Counted from the stretch's first letter, positions 22,884 through 35,315 are shown. The stretch: DNA of 64,000 nucleotides from Serripes groenlandicus (GCA_031761405.1 JASEVX010000011.1:41954411-42018410); one strand, 5' to 3'. Program-made: numbers and translations. The notes: a model not told the origin generated them from the letters alone.

Positions 22884-22949
22884 ATGGCCGCCGCATCCGT
22901 AGCAACCCGGGAGTTGGTGGAAAAATGCCGTATTGCGACGATGTTCTAA
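22884..22949 (+). pseudogene. Inward-reading start of a decayed left gene in the transposon
   Basis: An ATG 169 bases from the element's left end opens MAAASVATRELVEKCRIATM and stops at 22947-22949. A different frame continues CDDVLNKKCRDPFRHI, so a frameshift is likely. By symmetry with the helicase at the other end, this would be the start of the second element gene, possibly the transposase. No conserved domain is visible. Confidence 0.35.
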
Positions 22950-23639
22950 ACAAAAAGTGTAGAGATCCTTTTCGCCACATCTAATGTCTCTTTACAATTG
23001 ACGCTATGACTTTTTGAGTTGAGCACCACCCACCATAACAACCCTCGTTACGTTAGACAAACAAGAAAGTGTCGGCGAAAGTGGTGTATCTTAACACACG
23101 TCCCACCTGGTTTTTCGGTATTAATACAGTACTATTTCGTTGAAATAAAAACAACAAGTAAACTTAGCGAAATGTATTTTCATGCTGTCAAAATGGATGG
23201 GTGACAGCATCGTATTACAATGTTGTCTCGGCGAAGTGTTACGGAACAGACGTAGCGGGAGAAACCCCATACTGTCAGTGTTGACATTTCCGCAGACAGA
23301 GTTTTTATGCGCTTTGTTCTCGTCTAGCAGTGTATTTAAGAGAAAATAATATTGAGTAAAACAGTAAAGTAAACCACACTATATCGACGATAAAATATCG
23401 TGTTACTATAAATAGCCTTTATCTATAGTATTATGATAAAAGAGACAGGTTTTCACAACGCCTAAGGTTTAAATGTCTTCTTCTTTTTTTAAATTATGTC
23501 ATACAATATGAGACCAAGGAAGATTGATGTATTGCTTTATATCTTGTTTTTCCTTTTTCTTTCTATACATGCCTTTTTTAATATTACAGCTAACTTACAA
23601 TCTCTCCTTTCCCTACAATGTTTTCAAGTTTGCACTATT

Positions 23640-23880
23640 ACAAGGATGATTTAAAATTGTAACAATCTGAAAATGAAATCAGAGATTGTTTACTTACTTA
23701 CTTATCAGGTAAAGACATTTCCAAACTAAAATTCCTGTAGGCTATTATATGGATGATTTAAAATTGTAACAATCTCAAAATGAAATCAAGGATTGTTTAC
23801 AAAGAACTTCTATTTTACCCTTTACCTGATAAAAACATTTCCAAAATAAAAATCCTAGCTGTAGATAAGGCAAAGACCTA
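23640..23880. repeat. Imperfect ~110-bp direct duplication inside the transposon
   Basis: GGATGATTTAAAATTGTAAC with AATGAAATCA and GACATTTCCAAA/AACATTTCCAAA blocks occurs twice (from 23646 and 23752). Confidence 0.6.
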
Positions 23881-24078
23881 AAATAACATCATTATTTTAG
23901 GTCTGTCTCTGAGAAAAGGTTAAGATTTTTAGTTCAGATTTTAATTTAATAAAATGAATGGTACTTTTTCTTATATTCAATTTACGTACTATATTCAAAT
24001 TCAATTGCTACGCTGGTAGACGCAATAAATAAACCAGCAAGAATTTGACTGTTTTTCATGCTTTATCATTATTTTATT

Positions 24079-24312
24079 GTCCAGGGGTTGTGAGTTCGAA
24101 CCCCAGATTGGGCGACATTCTTTCCGACGTTTGACAAGTCACTGTGACAAGTGTCATTCACCAATGGGCTAATAGTCTATGTGGAAAAGCAGCCAGTTGC
24201 TTGGAAAGTATGTTGTGTGGAGAACTGGTGTGAGAAATCCAGAATACATATGAGTAGAGTTGATATGACTCAAAAATTGTTGAAAAAAGGCGTTTAACCC
24301 CAACCAATCAAT
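24079..24312 (+). repeat. tRNA-derived SINE (family C), nested in transposon
   Basis: Starts GTCCAGGGGTTGTGAGTTCG and ends in AACCCCAACCAATCAA after the shared body. The nesting shows the transposon predates this insertion. Confidence 0.8.
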
Positions 24313-24849
24313 TTTGGAAACCAAGCTAAAGGCATGTGTGCCAATGAATATCTGGATTATCGTGTGCATAACCATTCTTGGCCATTCACCATTTAGTCAT
24401 AAAAAGTCACAGGAAACTGTACCGGTAACTATTTTGATCCTTTAACATGGATATTTATGTACACTTGTTAAAATTAGATCAAGGTTGGTTTGCCTTGAAC
24501 CGCTCATTTTATGAATTCCACCTTTTCCCAGAACATTTCAGTAAGGCTCTCCAAAAAACAACCATTAGGTCCCAGACCAGTGTAAAATGACTTGTTTACA
24601 TCTGATCGCACTCAGCACTATTCGAAATTGGTCATAGAAGGTACAAATTATGTAAATCGGTATCCAATTGAGTCCTTAGTGTGGATGCACAGGCAAGTCA
24701 TTTGCCACAGGTTTTACACTTTCTTAGGGGTAATATATTGAGAATATATTTTGAACACAATCATATATCCAAGTAAACAAATGTTTTTCTTTATGATTTT
24801 TTATTTCTCATATTATTTCAATGTGGTACGGAATTACATGTACAAGTTT

Positions 24850-25070
24850 TAAACCTCTCCAACACTCTTCCTGAAGCCTCTCCAGCAGACAACTTTTGAA
24901 AACATTATGGCAAAAGTACAAATTGCTCATGATGAGTTGCTTCTCCTTTTGCCACAGTGTTTTGAACTCTTTTTGCAGGACTTACACTTCCTGGTTCAAA
25001 GGTTGTACATATTGTTGTTCATATGTTTTCATTTGTCTGGTGCAAATTAGTTGTATGTTGGAAAAAGTTA
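24850..25070. repeat. MITE family A copy, nested in transposon
   Basis: Contains CCAGCAGACAACTTTTGAAA and TTGCTTCTCCTTTTGCCACA; divergent ends. Confidence 0.7.
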
Positions 25071-26589
25071 ATAATTTCAATATGTCTCAAAACGTTTTCT
25101 TCATTGCAAACATTTTATACAAGTTTGTTAACATTTTTCATACTATTATTTTCATTTTGAAAAAGTCAAGATAAGACATCAGATTAAGGGTTAATCCTTA
25201 TCCATTGTTTTATTATATGCCCTATCAACATGTGCCCCTATTCTTCTGATGATGTTTTCAAATAAGGATGAGCATTGTATTTGGTACATTCTTTGAGAGC
25301 ATTGTGAGAAAAGGAGAATGACAAATGAGATTCTTTCATTATCCCTTATTCCTCTGACTTGCAATGAAAAATACAAGCTTTGTGCTTAGTTCCTGGGTTT
25401 AAACTTGTGTAAGTGGTCACATCTGTCAAGCTTATTCTGAAGAGTGTGGTCTTCTGACTTCAGAACAACCATATCCATTGGAATTACACCTGAAGTAAAT
25501 AAATATTTATTATGTATGGGCAATTATGATATATTTATTATATATACTATAGTGATTCAACCCATAACCTGTATGACCCTTTCCAATATACAATTATATG
25601 GACTAAATCTGCATCAGATAACTTCAAAAATTACACATATAGGTCAGGTCATGGGTTAACCAAAAATGATTTAAACATTATCAAATTAACTTGTATTATT
25701 ATCATTGATAAAGTTTGATTTACAGTATCAACTGATTGTATTACTGGCAAAAAACTATTTAGGCAGGTTGACACTATATGTGAGACCTGAGACTGCCAAA
25801 ATCCCAACAGCAAGCACTTGCTCTCTTCCAAAAATGTGCAAGTCTGTATGCAAACAAATGATGAGAAAACTAGTGAACAGTCATCAAGTCCAGTTTTGTT
25901 CCAGGAAAGAAAAAAGAGATTTTACCAGGAACTAGAAATATCACTGAAGGTGATGAATATCTCCAGCTGGTTCCTGACAATATACATATGTATGAGAAAT
26001 TCAAGGGACCATAACTCATTTTAAAAAAATTCCAGTGCAACTGGTATCAATCATTCTTGTAAAGTTATATTGAATTCTGACCAAGGATTGCTGAGAAATA
26101 GTGTTAACAAGAAATGTCCACGGACCGACAAACCAACAAAATGACCGACTGATCGACAAGCGTGACCGTATCTGGGGGTATAAATATTGCAAAACTTGTA
26201 TAAGGACAGCAGCAGTTGCTGATGATTAATGTTGTTTGGTTAATGTATTATGTATACAAAGACAGATTTGTTCATTCAAAGACTGTACATTGATGAGAAT
26301 TGTTGTCAACAGTTGTTCTTTTTATAATTTATATATCAGACACAGAATTGAACACAACTGTAATTTTCCCTATAAGTGCAAGAAGTAAACAATGAAACAA
26401 CAGAGGAAATTAAACCTCTCCTGTTGTTCCGTTGTAACTACTTATGCAATTCTTTGTATTTGGATGTAGCGAGAATAACATTATTTTAGTACATTTATTT
26501 GTATAAATTTAAGATTTTCCAAAATAAATCAAATTTGCAGTATACAAAATTAAGAAAACCCCCCATTAGAAAAACTCTGAAATCTCCTT

Positions 26590-26735
26590 TACCCTCTTTT
26601 CCCTTTACCCTCCTTTTGTCACCATGTTTTCAACTCTATTCAATAATTGTTCTTTCATTTAAAGGGATTTTCTGTACTTTTGCCTAGACGTTTTCAAAGT
26701 CATCTGCTGCAGACCTATGAGGGAAAGGGTTAAAT
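26590..26735. repeat. MITE family A right half, nested in transposon
   Basis: TTTTGTCACCATGTTTTCAA and CAAAGTCATCTGCTGCAGAC, ending GAGGGAAAGGGTTAAATG. Confidence 0.65.
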
Positions 26736-26886
26736 GAAATGAATTATTTCATAATATATCAGAGAGTAGAAAACAATATTGGAATTAAAATTGACCATCA
26801 TAAGCAATGTCTCCTTTATGGAAATATGTTCACTTTCATAAAGAAGGATGTGTATAAATTACATGTGTACAACATGACAAACTTAC

Positions 26887-27017
26887 TCAGGACTGGCACA
26901 TTTCAGGCATCTTCTTTTTCCTGGTGGCGGACGACAAATTTTAGGCTTTGGGATATAAATGGCTGCTGGTAATGGATCTTGATTCCCTTCTGTTGAACTG
27001 GTCAGATCATTGCAATT
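26887..27017 (-). pseudogene. Candidate exon of the transposon's minus-strand gene
   Basis: On the minus strand a strong acceptor (GTTTCTTTTTTAG) is followed by 131 open nucleotides and a GTAAGT donor. The reading includes LTSSTEGNQDPLPAAIYIPK and KICRPPPGKRRCLKCASPE, with a C-x-x-C at the end. It has no stop and shares strand with the helicase remnant upstream, so it may be its 3' exon. I do not recognise a named domain. Confidence 0.4.
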
Positions 27018-27344
27018 CTAAAAAAGAAACATGTTAAGAATTAAGCTGCAACTGCATTTACAATGTTATCAAAGATTATTTTGGCTTGTTTATATGGGAA
27101 AAATTTCAAATTGGCATTTCTGAACAGTGCTGGATCAGATCATCCTCTCTATGCCTCATTTACTTAATCTCATCAGAATCTTCACAATTTTTTAATAACA
27201 AGCTTTAGTCATTATAATCAAACATTGTGAAAAAAGGAGATATACCTAAACAGAAACAAATTTCCCCTTTTCTCACAAACGTATTAAACAAGTAAATAAT
27301 CAAATTATGTCATATGTATAGTTTTAAACTATTAGACTTTTACC

Positions 27345-27498
27345 TGAAAGACATTTTATGATGCCCCAGCAGCAGCCTTATTATACACAAAAAACTTTGT
27401 GAAAAGGGGATATTACTTTAAAGAATCAATTTCCCCTTTTTCTCGTAAACATCAGCAGCATCTTTCCAAGCCAAGGGTAATTTGTGGGAAAGGGGTAA
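27345..27498. repeat. Degraded MITE family A copy
   Basis: GTGAAAAGGGGATATT pairs with AATTTCCCCTTTTTCTCGT, ending GGGAAAGGGGTAAAC. Confidence 0.5.
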
Positions 27499-27636
27499 AC
27501 TCCAATAAAACAGTAATTTTATAAACCCTGTTAAACGGATTGTTACATGTACTACTCCATTAAACAAGATATAGTTGCAATGTTACCATATGTTTTTTAA
27601 TCATTTAATTTATGTCCTGTCAATATCAATTTTGTC

Positions 27637-27833
27637 TTAAACCTTTTACACTTGCAGACACATTTTGATGCATCTGAAGCAGACAGCTTATGAATATTTA
27701 TTTAATAGAGAATAGAAAAGAATTTAGCAATTTAAAGGAGACATTATGAGCAATTTGACACAATGTTTCAGAAGTCATCTGCTCACTACTGCAAAGGCGT
27801 TTTAAACTGTTTTTATGTGGGAAAGGGTTGAAC
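27637..27833. repeat. MITE family A copy, nested in transposon
   Basis: TTAAACCTTTTACACTTGCA at the left, GCAATTTGACACAATGTTTC in the middle, GTGGGAAAGGGTTGAAC at the right. Confidence 0.6.
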
Positions 27834-28136
27834 TTTCAGCTGTATAGATTTTTTATAGTTCTGCTTTGACATTTTGAAAAAAAGATGCTTATTTGCTGTA
27901 TGCCAGATTTTTTTAACAGGCAACATCATATTCAGGCAGTACTGTATTCGGGTGAGCAATTCAGTGTCTCATTGTCCTCTTCAAGTCTTATTATGAATAG
28001 GTTGGCATAACAAACCTGATTAACATCATCTTTTCGTTTTCTTGTTTTGATAATATAAGCAAATGCGAATTTTATCTATAGACTATATTTGTTTCAATCA
28101 ACTAATATTTACATGTAATATTGTACATACATGTAG

Positions 28137-28375
28137 AAACCCTTTTCCATATGAAGATGCTTTCTCACACCTCTACAGCAATCATCTTGTGCAAACATTA
28201 TGGCAAAAGGAAAAAAATCTCAAGATAAATAATTTCTCCTTTTGCCACAATGTTTTCAACTGAATTCAATGATTAAAAACTTACTTTTTTAGTAAAAATC
28301 ATTGTATTTGCCTTTTTAAATTCAGAGTCATCTGCTGCACATTTGTTGTATGTTGGAAAATGTTTAATGTTAATT
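28137..28375. repeat. MITE family A copy, nested in transposon
   Basis: AAACCCTTTTCCATATGAAG at the left, AATTTCTCCTTTTGCCACAA centrally, GTCATCTGCTGCACATTTGT at the right. Confidence 0.7.
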
Positions 28376-29341
28376 TCAACACTATAACAATTGTTTAGTT
28401 TGGAACTGGTATAAACATGTTGACATCATAGCCTGACTGACCTCCATTTATTATTTTCATTTTCATGCAAGCAAATATGAATTTAATCTATATTCATTTC
28501 AACTTATAATCATTAAATGCTTATTTCAATCAGATACAAAAACATAAACTAGAGCTCCAAAGTAATATAGCTTGAACAGTCTTGAAAGCTTGAACAGTCT
28601 TTGTAGTTTTTTGTCAGTCCAAGGATCAAACCACATCACTTGTTGAGATTTCATTATATTGTGAAAATTATTTGACTGTAGGAATGGATTGATCTACAAC
28701 AACATTGGAGACATAATCTTTCTATAAACCTTTTGTCAACTTAAGAATTGTAGACTGCTAAAAGTGTATTTAGGCCAGAATAACACATTCACAAGTTCAA
28801 TGATAAAACCCTAATTTAACATATAATATATGCTGAGGAATTTACATGATAATTGCAATGATTAATTTTCTTTCAAAGCTTATGAATTGAAATATTATAG
28901 CAGAAGTAATAAGACCATTTCAAATAAATTTTCTTTTAAAGATGAGTCATATTATGATATCAATAATCATTATTCCTGTTTTATATCTAGCTTGATGTAA
29001 ATACTGTACCATTTTCTGTTTGACAATGGTTATAATTGTAAAATATTTTCCACAGTCAATCATTAAATTGAAAAAAAGAAGAAAAGAAGAAATAATACTG
29101 GAAATAACAGTGGGTGTCATTGGTGGAAATTGTATATCAACAGGGCTCCATACCAACGATCCTAACTAGTAACTCTAACCCAACATAGACAATATATAAC
29201 AACAGATGGGTGGGGAATACATAAACCTGCAATGTCAGTGCTAGTTTGCCAAGAATTATGATCTGTTTGCATTGAACATTATGGTGCAACATTTACTCTA
29301 AGAACATATAGATAATCATGTTGTCAGCTATAATTACATAC

Positions 29342-29807
29342 CATTGAATGACTGTCTGTGTGGACTTCATCCACAACAATTAATCCCAGTCTTTCCTGAT
29401 AATTTTCAGTCAACATTCTAGTTCGCCATCTCCCTTAAAAAGCTTCCGGGCTTCCAAAAACGAAGTCGAACGTCCCGTTCTCGATCTCCTTGTTCTGGCT
29501 GGAGTCCATTCCCAGGTATGTTGCTATAAATCCAAGGCTAACAAGTCTCCGTCACTGCTCCTCCATGATGGAAGTCAGCGGAGCAATAATGATGACTAGC
29601 CAATTGTGCAAGGAAACATGATAGGGAATCACTCATAAGTCAGTGACTTTCCGTTACCGGTCCGCTTGGCCACAAGCACATCTGTCCCTTCGTAGATTGA
29701 TCTCACTATAATATTCGTCTGTAAGATTCTGGATTATAAACTGTTTACCCCTTCGTATTTCGCGGTTGTAAGCGACGAGGCCTGAAGCGAAGCGAAGCAG
29801 TCGCCAT
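29342..29807 (-). pseudogene. RecQ-like SF2 helicase, N-terminal part, decayed
   Basis: Reading inward from the right end of the transposon on the minus strand: a possible ATG (29807), then KQFIIQNLTDEYY, then GTDVLVAKRTGNGKSLTYE (Walker A, motif I; about 29630-29690), LVIIIAPLTSIMEEQ (motif Ia), LGFIATYLGMDS, FDFVFGSPEAF and LGLIVVDEVHT (Walker B DEVH, motif II; about 29362-29395). Motif order and spacing match RecQ-family helicases. It is broken by frameshifts before motif I, after motif I (about 29628) and after SPEAF (about 29440), and by a TGA after EEQ. A GTATGT donor follows at 29341. Helicase motifs IV-VI were not found. It is an element-borne gene remnant, not a working host helicase. 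Confidence 0.8.
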
Positions 29808-29889
29808 ATTAACAGAAAACCGACGACGTTTGTTACCGATCATTCTATTGGACGATGAACGTTTCCGAATTGGGATGTATATTTATGCA

Positions 29890-29990
29890 ACCGCTAGGTG
29901 GCAGAGCGGGAAATTCAAATTTAAAGAAGCCGTCAGCCAAGGGTTATTATGGTAATGTAATGGACAAATTAGCCTTGGCTTGCGAAGATG
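29890..29990 (-). repeat. Right terminal inverted repeat of the 7.3-kb transposon
   Basis: The reverse complement starts CATCTTCGCAAGCCAAGGCT, followed by CATTACATTACCAT and ACCCTTGGCTGACGGC, parallel to the left end. Confidence 0.85.
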
Positions 29991-32900
29991 ACTAAAGCCA
30001 ACCTTGACGAATACACGACCAGTATAACTATCTTACCATTGCTGCATACTAAAGACAACCTTTACGAATACACGACCAGTATAACTATCTTACCATTGCT
30101 GAATACTAAAGCCAACCTTGACGAATACACGACCAGTATAACTATCTTACCATTGCTGCATACTAAAGACAACCTTTACTAATACACGACCAGTATAACT
30201 ATCTTACCATTGCTGCATACTAAAGAAAACCTTTACGAATACACGACCAGTATAACTATCTTACCATTGCTGCATACTAAAGACAACCTTTACGAATACA
30301 CGACCAGTATAACTATCTTACCATTGCTGCATACTGAAGCCAACGTTGACGAAAACAAGACCAGTATAACTGTCTTACCATCGGTGCATACTAAAGCCAA
30401 CCTTGACGAATACACGACCAGTATAACTATCTTACCATTGCTGCATACTAAAGACAACCTTTACGAATACATGACCAGTATAACTATCTTACCATTGCTG
30501 CATACTAAAGCCAACCTTGACGAATACACGACCAGTATAACTATCTTACCATTGCTGCATACTAAAGACAACCTTTGCGAATACACGACCAGTATAACTG
30601 TCTTACCACCGATGCATACTAAAGACAACCTTTACGAATACACGACCAGTATAACTATCTTACCATCGGTGCATACTAAAGACAACCTTTACGAATACAT
30701 GACCAGTATAACTATCTTACCATTGCTGCATACTAAAGACAACCTTTACGAATACATGACCAGTATAACTATCTTACCATTGCTGCATACTAAAGACAAC
30801 CTTTACGAATACACGACCAGTATAACTATCTTACCATTGCTGCATACTAAAGCCAACCTTGACGAATACACGACCAGTATAACTATCTTACCATTGCTGC
30901 ATACTAAAGACAACCTTTACGAATACACGACCAGTATAACTATCTTACCATTGCTGCATACTAAAGACAACCTTTACGAATACACGACCAGTATAACTAT
31001 CTTACCATTGCTGCATACTAAAGACAACCTTTACGAATACACGACCAGTATAACTATCTTACCATTGCTGCATACTGAAGCCAACGTTGACGAAAACAAG
31101 ACCAGTATAACTGTCTTACCATCGGTGCATACTAAAGCCAACCTTGACGAATACACGACCAGTATAACTATCTTACCATTGCTGCATACTAAAGACAACC
31201 TTTACGAATACATGACCAGTATAACTATCTTACCATTGCTGCATACTAAAGCCAACCTTGACGAATACACGACCAGTATAACTATCTTACCATTGCTGCA
31301 TACTAAAGACAACCTTTGCGAATACACGACCAGTATAACTGTCTTACCACCGATGCATACTAAAGACAACCTTTACGAATACACGACCAGTATAACTATC
31401 TTACCATCGGTGCATACTAAAGACAACCTTTACGAATACATGACCAGTATAACTATCTTACCATTGCTGCATACTAAAGACAACCTTTACGAATACATGA
31501 CCAGTATAACTATCTTACCATTGCTGCATACTAAAGACAACCTTTACGAATACACGACCAGTATAACTGTCTTACCACCGATGCATACTAAAGACAACCT
31601 TTACGAATACATGACCAGTATAACTATCTTACCATTGCTGCATACTAAAGACAACCTTTACGAATACACGACCAGTATAACTATCTTACCATCGATGCAT
31701 ACTAAAGACAACCTTTACGAAAACACGACCAGTATAACTATCTTACCATTGCTGCATACTAAAGACAACCTTTACGAATACACGACAAGTATAACTGTCT
31801 TACCATCGATGCATACTAAAGACAACCTTTACGGATACATGACCAGTATAACTATCTTACCATTGCTGCATACTAAAGACAACCTTTACGAATACACGAC
31901 CAGTATAACTGTCTTACCATCGATGCATACTAAAGACAACCTTTACGAATACACGACCAGTATAACTATCTTACCATTGCTGCATACTAAAGACAACCTT
32001 TACGAATACACGACCAGTATAACTGTCTTACCATCGATGCATACTAAAGACAACCTTTACGAATACATGACCAGTATAACTATCTTACCATTGCTGCATA
32101 CTAAAGACAACCTTTACGAATACACGACCAGTATAACTGTCTTACCATCGATGCATACTAAAGACAACCTTTATGAATACACGACCAGTATAACTATCTT
32201 ACCATCGATGCATACTAAAGACAACCTTTACGAATACACGACCAGTATAACTATCTTACCATTGCTGCATACTAAAGACAACCTTTACGAATACACGACC
32301 AGTATAACTGTCTTACCATCGGTGCATACTAAAGACAACCTTGACGAATACACGACCAGTATAACTATCTTACCATTGCTGCATACTAAAGCCACCCTTG
32401 ACGAAAACAAGACCAGTATAACTATCTTACCATTGCTGCATACTAAAGACAACCTTTACGAATACACGACCAGTATAACTGTCTTACCATTGCTGCATAC
32501 TAAAGACAACCTTTACGAATACACGACCAGTATAACTATCTTACCATTGCTGCATACTAAAGACAGCCTTTACGAATACACGACCAGTATAACTGTTTTA
32601 CCACCGATGCATACTAAAGACAACATTTACAAATACACGACCAGTATAACTATCTTACCATCGGTGCATACTAAAGCCAACCTTGACGAATACACGACCA
32701 GTATAACTATCTTACCATTGCTGCATACTAAAGCCAACCTTTACAAATACACGACCAGTATAACTGTCTTACCATCGGTGCATACTAAAGCCAACCTTGA
32801 CGAATACACGACCAGTATAACTATCTTACCATTGCTGCATACTAAAGACAACCTTTACGAATACATGACCAGTATAACTATCTTACCATTGCTGCATACT

Positions 32901-34275
32901 AAAGCCAACCTTTACAAATACACGACCAGTATAACTGTCTTACCATCGGTGCATACTAAAGCCAACCTTGACGAATACACGACCAGTATAACTATCTTAC
33001 CATTGCTGCATACTAAAGCCAACCTTTACAAATACACGACCAGTATAACTGTCTTACCATCGGTGCATACTAAAGCCAACCTTTACGAATACACGACCAG
33101 TATAACTATCTTACCATTGCTGCATACTAAAGACAACCTTTACGAATACACGACCAGTATAACTATCTTACCATTGCTGCATACTAAAGACAACCTTTAC
33201 GAATACACGACCAGTATAACTATCTTACCATTGCTGCATACTAAAGACAACCTTTACGAATACACGACCAGTATAACTATCTTACCATCGATGCATACTA
33301 AAGACAACCTTTATAAATACACGACCAGTAAAACTATCTTACCATTGCTGCATACTAAAGACAACCTTTACGAATACACGACCAGTATAACTATCTTACC
33401 ATTGCTGCATACTAAAGACAACCTTTACGAATACACGACCAGTATAACTATCTTACCATTGCTGCATACTAAAGACAACCTTTACGAATACATGACCAGT
33501 ATAACTATCTTACCATTGCTGCATACTAAAGACAACCTTTACGAATACATGACCAGTATAACTATCTTACCATTGCTGCATACTAAAGACAACCTTTACG
33601 AATACACGACCAGTATAACTATCTTACCATTGCTGCATACTAAAGCCACCCTTGACGAAAACAAGACCAGTATAACTATCTTACCATTGCTGCATACTAA
33701 AGACAACCTTTACGAATACACGACCAGTATAACTATCTTACCATTGCTGCATACTAAAGACAACCTTTACGAATACACGACCAGTATAACTGTCTTACTA
33801 TCGATGCATACTAAAGACAACCTTTACGAATACACGACCAGTATAACTATCTTACCATTGCTGCATACTAAAGACAACCTTTACGAATACATGACCAGTA
33901 TAACTATCTTACCATTGCTGCATACTAAAGACAACCTTTACGAATACATGACCAGGATAACTATCTTACCATTGCTGCATATTAAAGCCACCCTTGACGA
34001 ATACATGACCAGTATAACTATCTCACCATTGCTGCATACTAAAGACAACCTTTATGAATACAGGACCAGTATAACTATCTTACCATTGCTGCATACTAAA
34101 GACAACCTTTACGAATACACGACCAGTATAACTATCTTACCATTGCTGCATACTAAAGACAACCTTTACGAATACACGACCAGTATAACTATCTTACCAT
34201 TGCTGCATACTAAAGCCACCCTTGACGAAAACAAGACCAGTAAAACTATCTTACCATTGGTGCATACTTAAGACA
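29991..34275. repeat. 57-bp satellite, right block (~75 units), stop-free for 1,353 codons
   Basis: A continuation of the left block. Because 57 is a multiple of three, each unit reads as 19 residues, and from 30210 to 34271 there is no stop. A single G-to-T change makes TAA at 30178-30180. A 13-unit block is duplicated: the variant reading HTEANVDENKTS at 30336 recurs at 31077, exactly 741 bases on. Variants among units are largely amino-acid-changing (DNLY/ANLD, TTS/MTS, PLL/PSV/PSM), with no sign of codon-level constraint. No promoter, start context or splice signal supports translation. Best treated as satellite DNA. Confidence 0.9.
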
Positions 34276-34722
34276 ACGACCAGTATAAATATATCACCAG
34301 TGTATACCGGTTTTAAGAAGTTTACTAAAATCTTCTTCCACTAATTGTCGAGTAGTGTAGAGCCAGGTATAACTGACCACGTTGATCTGGAACTAAACTT
34401 GTCGTTAATGCGTTTGAATTTGTTTTTGTATATTTTCTATCGTTGTTATTTACGTTTATCCTCTCTAGATATCATACAAGGAAGTAAATACCAAATGAAT
34501 CAAATTCAGAGATCTATATAATCATAAATGGGCGTTTTTCATGCTCTAAAAGTATTATTTGTTACTCAAACCCTATGTTATGCGTACTCACTAAAGCCAT
34601 TTTTTCTCAATACCACAACATACGGTTTGGTTGAGTAATAAACGAGATAATGTGGAGAAGAGACCAGTGTAACATTCCTTATCTAGTCCTCTGACATTTT
34701 TTCATGGACTTGGTATTTATTT

Positions 34723-35001
34723 TATTGATTGATTGGGGTTTAACGCCGTTTTCAACAATATTTCAGTCGTATAACGGCGGCCTATTCACTTACTCATGTG
34801 TTTCCTGGCTTTCTTACACCAGTACTCCACACAACATACTTTCCAAGCAACTGGCTGCTTTCCCACATATACTGTTAGCCTATTGGTGAAAGACGAATGA
34901 CGCTTGTCACAGTGACTTTTGTCAAACGTCGGAAAGAATTTTGTCCGAGCTGGGATTCGAAATCACAACCCCTGGATTGACAACCCGCGTCGCTACCCGA
35001 T
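34723..35001 (-). repeat. tRNA-derived SINE (family C), inverted
   Basis: Starts TTGATTGATTGGGGTTTAAC and runs through TTACACCAGTACTCCACACA and AAGCAACTGGCTGCTTTCCC to the reversed B-box GGGATTCGAAATCACAACCC. Confidence 0.85.
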
Positions 35002-35128
35002 AATGTTAGAATGAACGTCAGTGTATGTCATGGGTGATGTCAGGAGCATGACGCCAGGTTCCTTCTACAGGAAAACCTAATCTTAGTATTATATAACAAT
35101 TGTGCATGAACCGTCTTCACAGTCATAA

Positions 35129-35315
35129 TTGAGTTGTCTCGCGAATAAAACCCCACATTGTGGACATTGCGTTAAGTATCGACCCGGATCAGCTTAAGCA
35201 TACCGCACAGACTTACCCGGATAGACACTTTTCGCCTCCTCTGGATTTTCTGTTTCAGGACTTATTACTCTATATCTCTATACGGAATGTGTCGGCCAGA
35301 ACAGGTCTTGCTGCT
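35129..35315. repeat. MITE family B copy, truncated
   Basis: GAGTTGTCTCGCGAATAAAA, then GTATCGACCCGGATCAGC, CTTTTCGCCTCCTCTGG and TTTTCTGTTTCAGGA. Confidence 0.8.

Larger units (their letters stand above)
22706..29999. mobile_element. 7.3-kb DNA transposon (22715-29990) with 9-bp target duplication
   Basis: The element splits a 57-bp satellite unit. ACTAAAGCC lies immediately outside both ends (22706-22714 and 29991-29999), a perfect 9-bp target duplication; removing the element and one copy restores an intact unit. The ends are imperfect inverted repeats of about 90 bp starting CATCTTCGC[T/A]AGCCAAGGCT, with matching CATTACCAT, ACCCTTGGC and CCCGCTCTGC blocks. Just inside each end is an ATG-GC start reading inward (22884 plus; 29807 minus), the right one leading into a RecQ-like helicase remnant. 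No transposase domain is recognisable. A 9-bp duplication with a helicase suggests the AcademH lineage; a Mutator-like element is the alternative. Confidence 0.85.

Noticed and set aside
23019..26972. Short open frames (60-92 codons) inside the 7.3-kb transposon
   Set aside because: None shows transposase or nuclease motifs and several overlap nested SINE or MITE copies; only the helicase remnant, the left start and one spliced-looking exon were retained.
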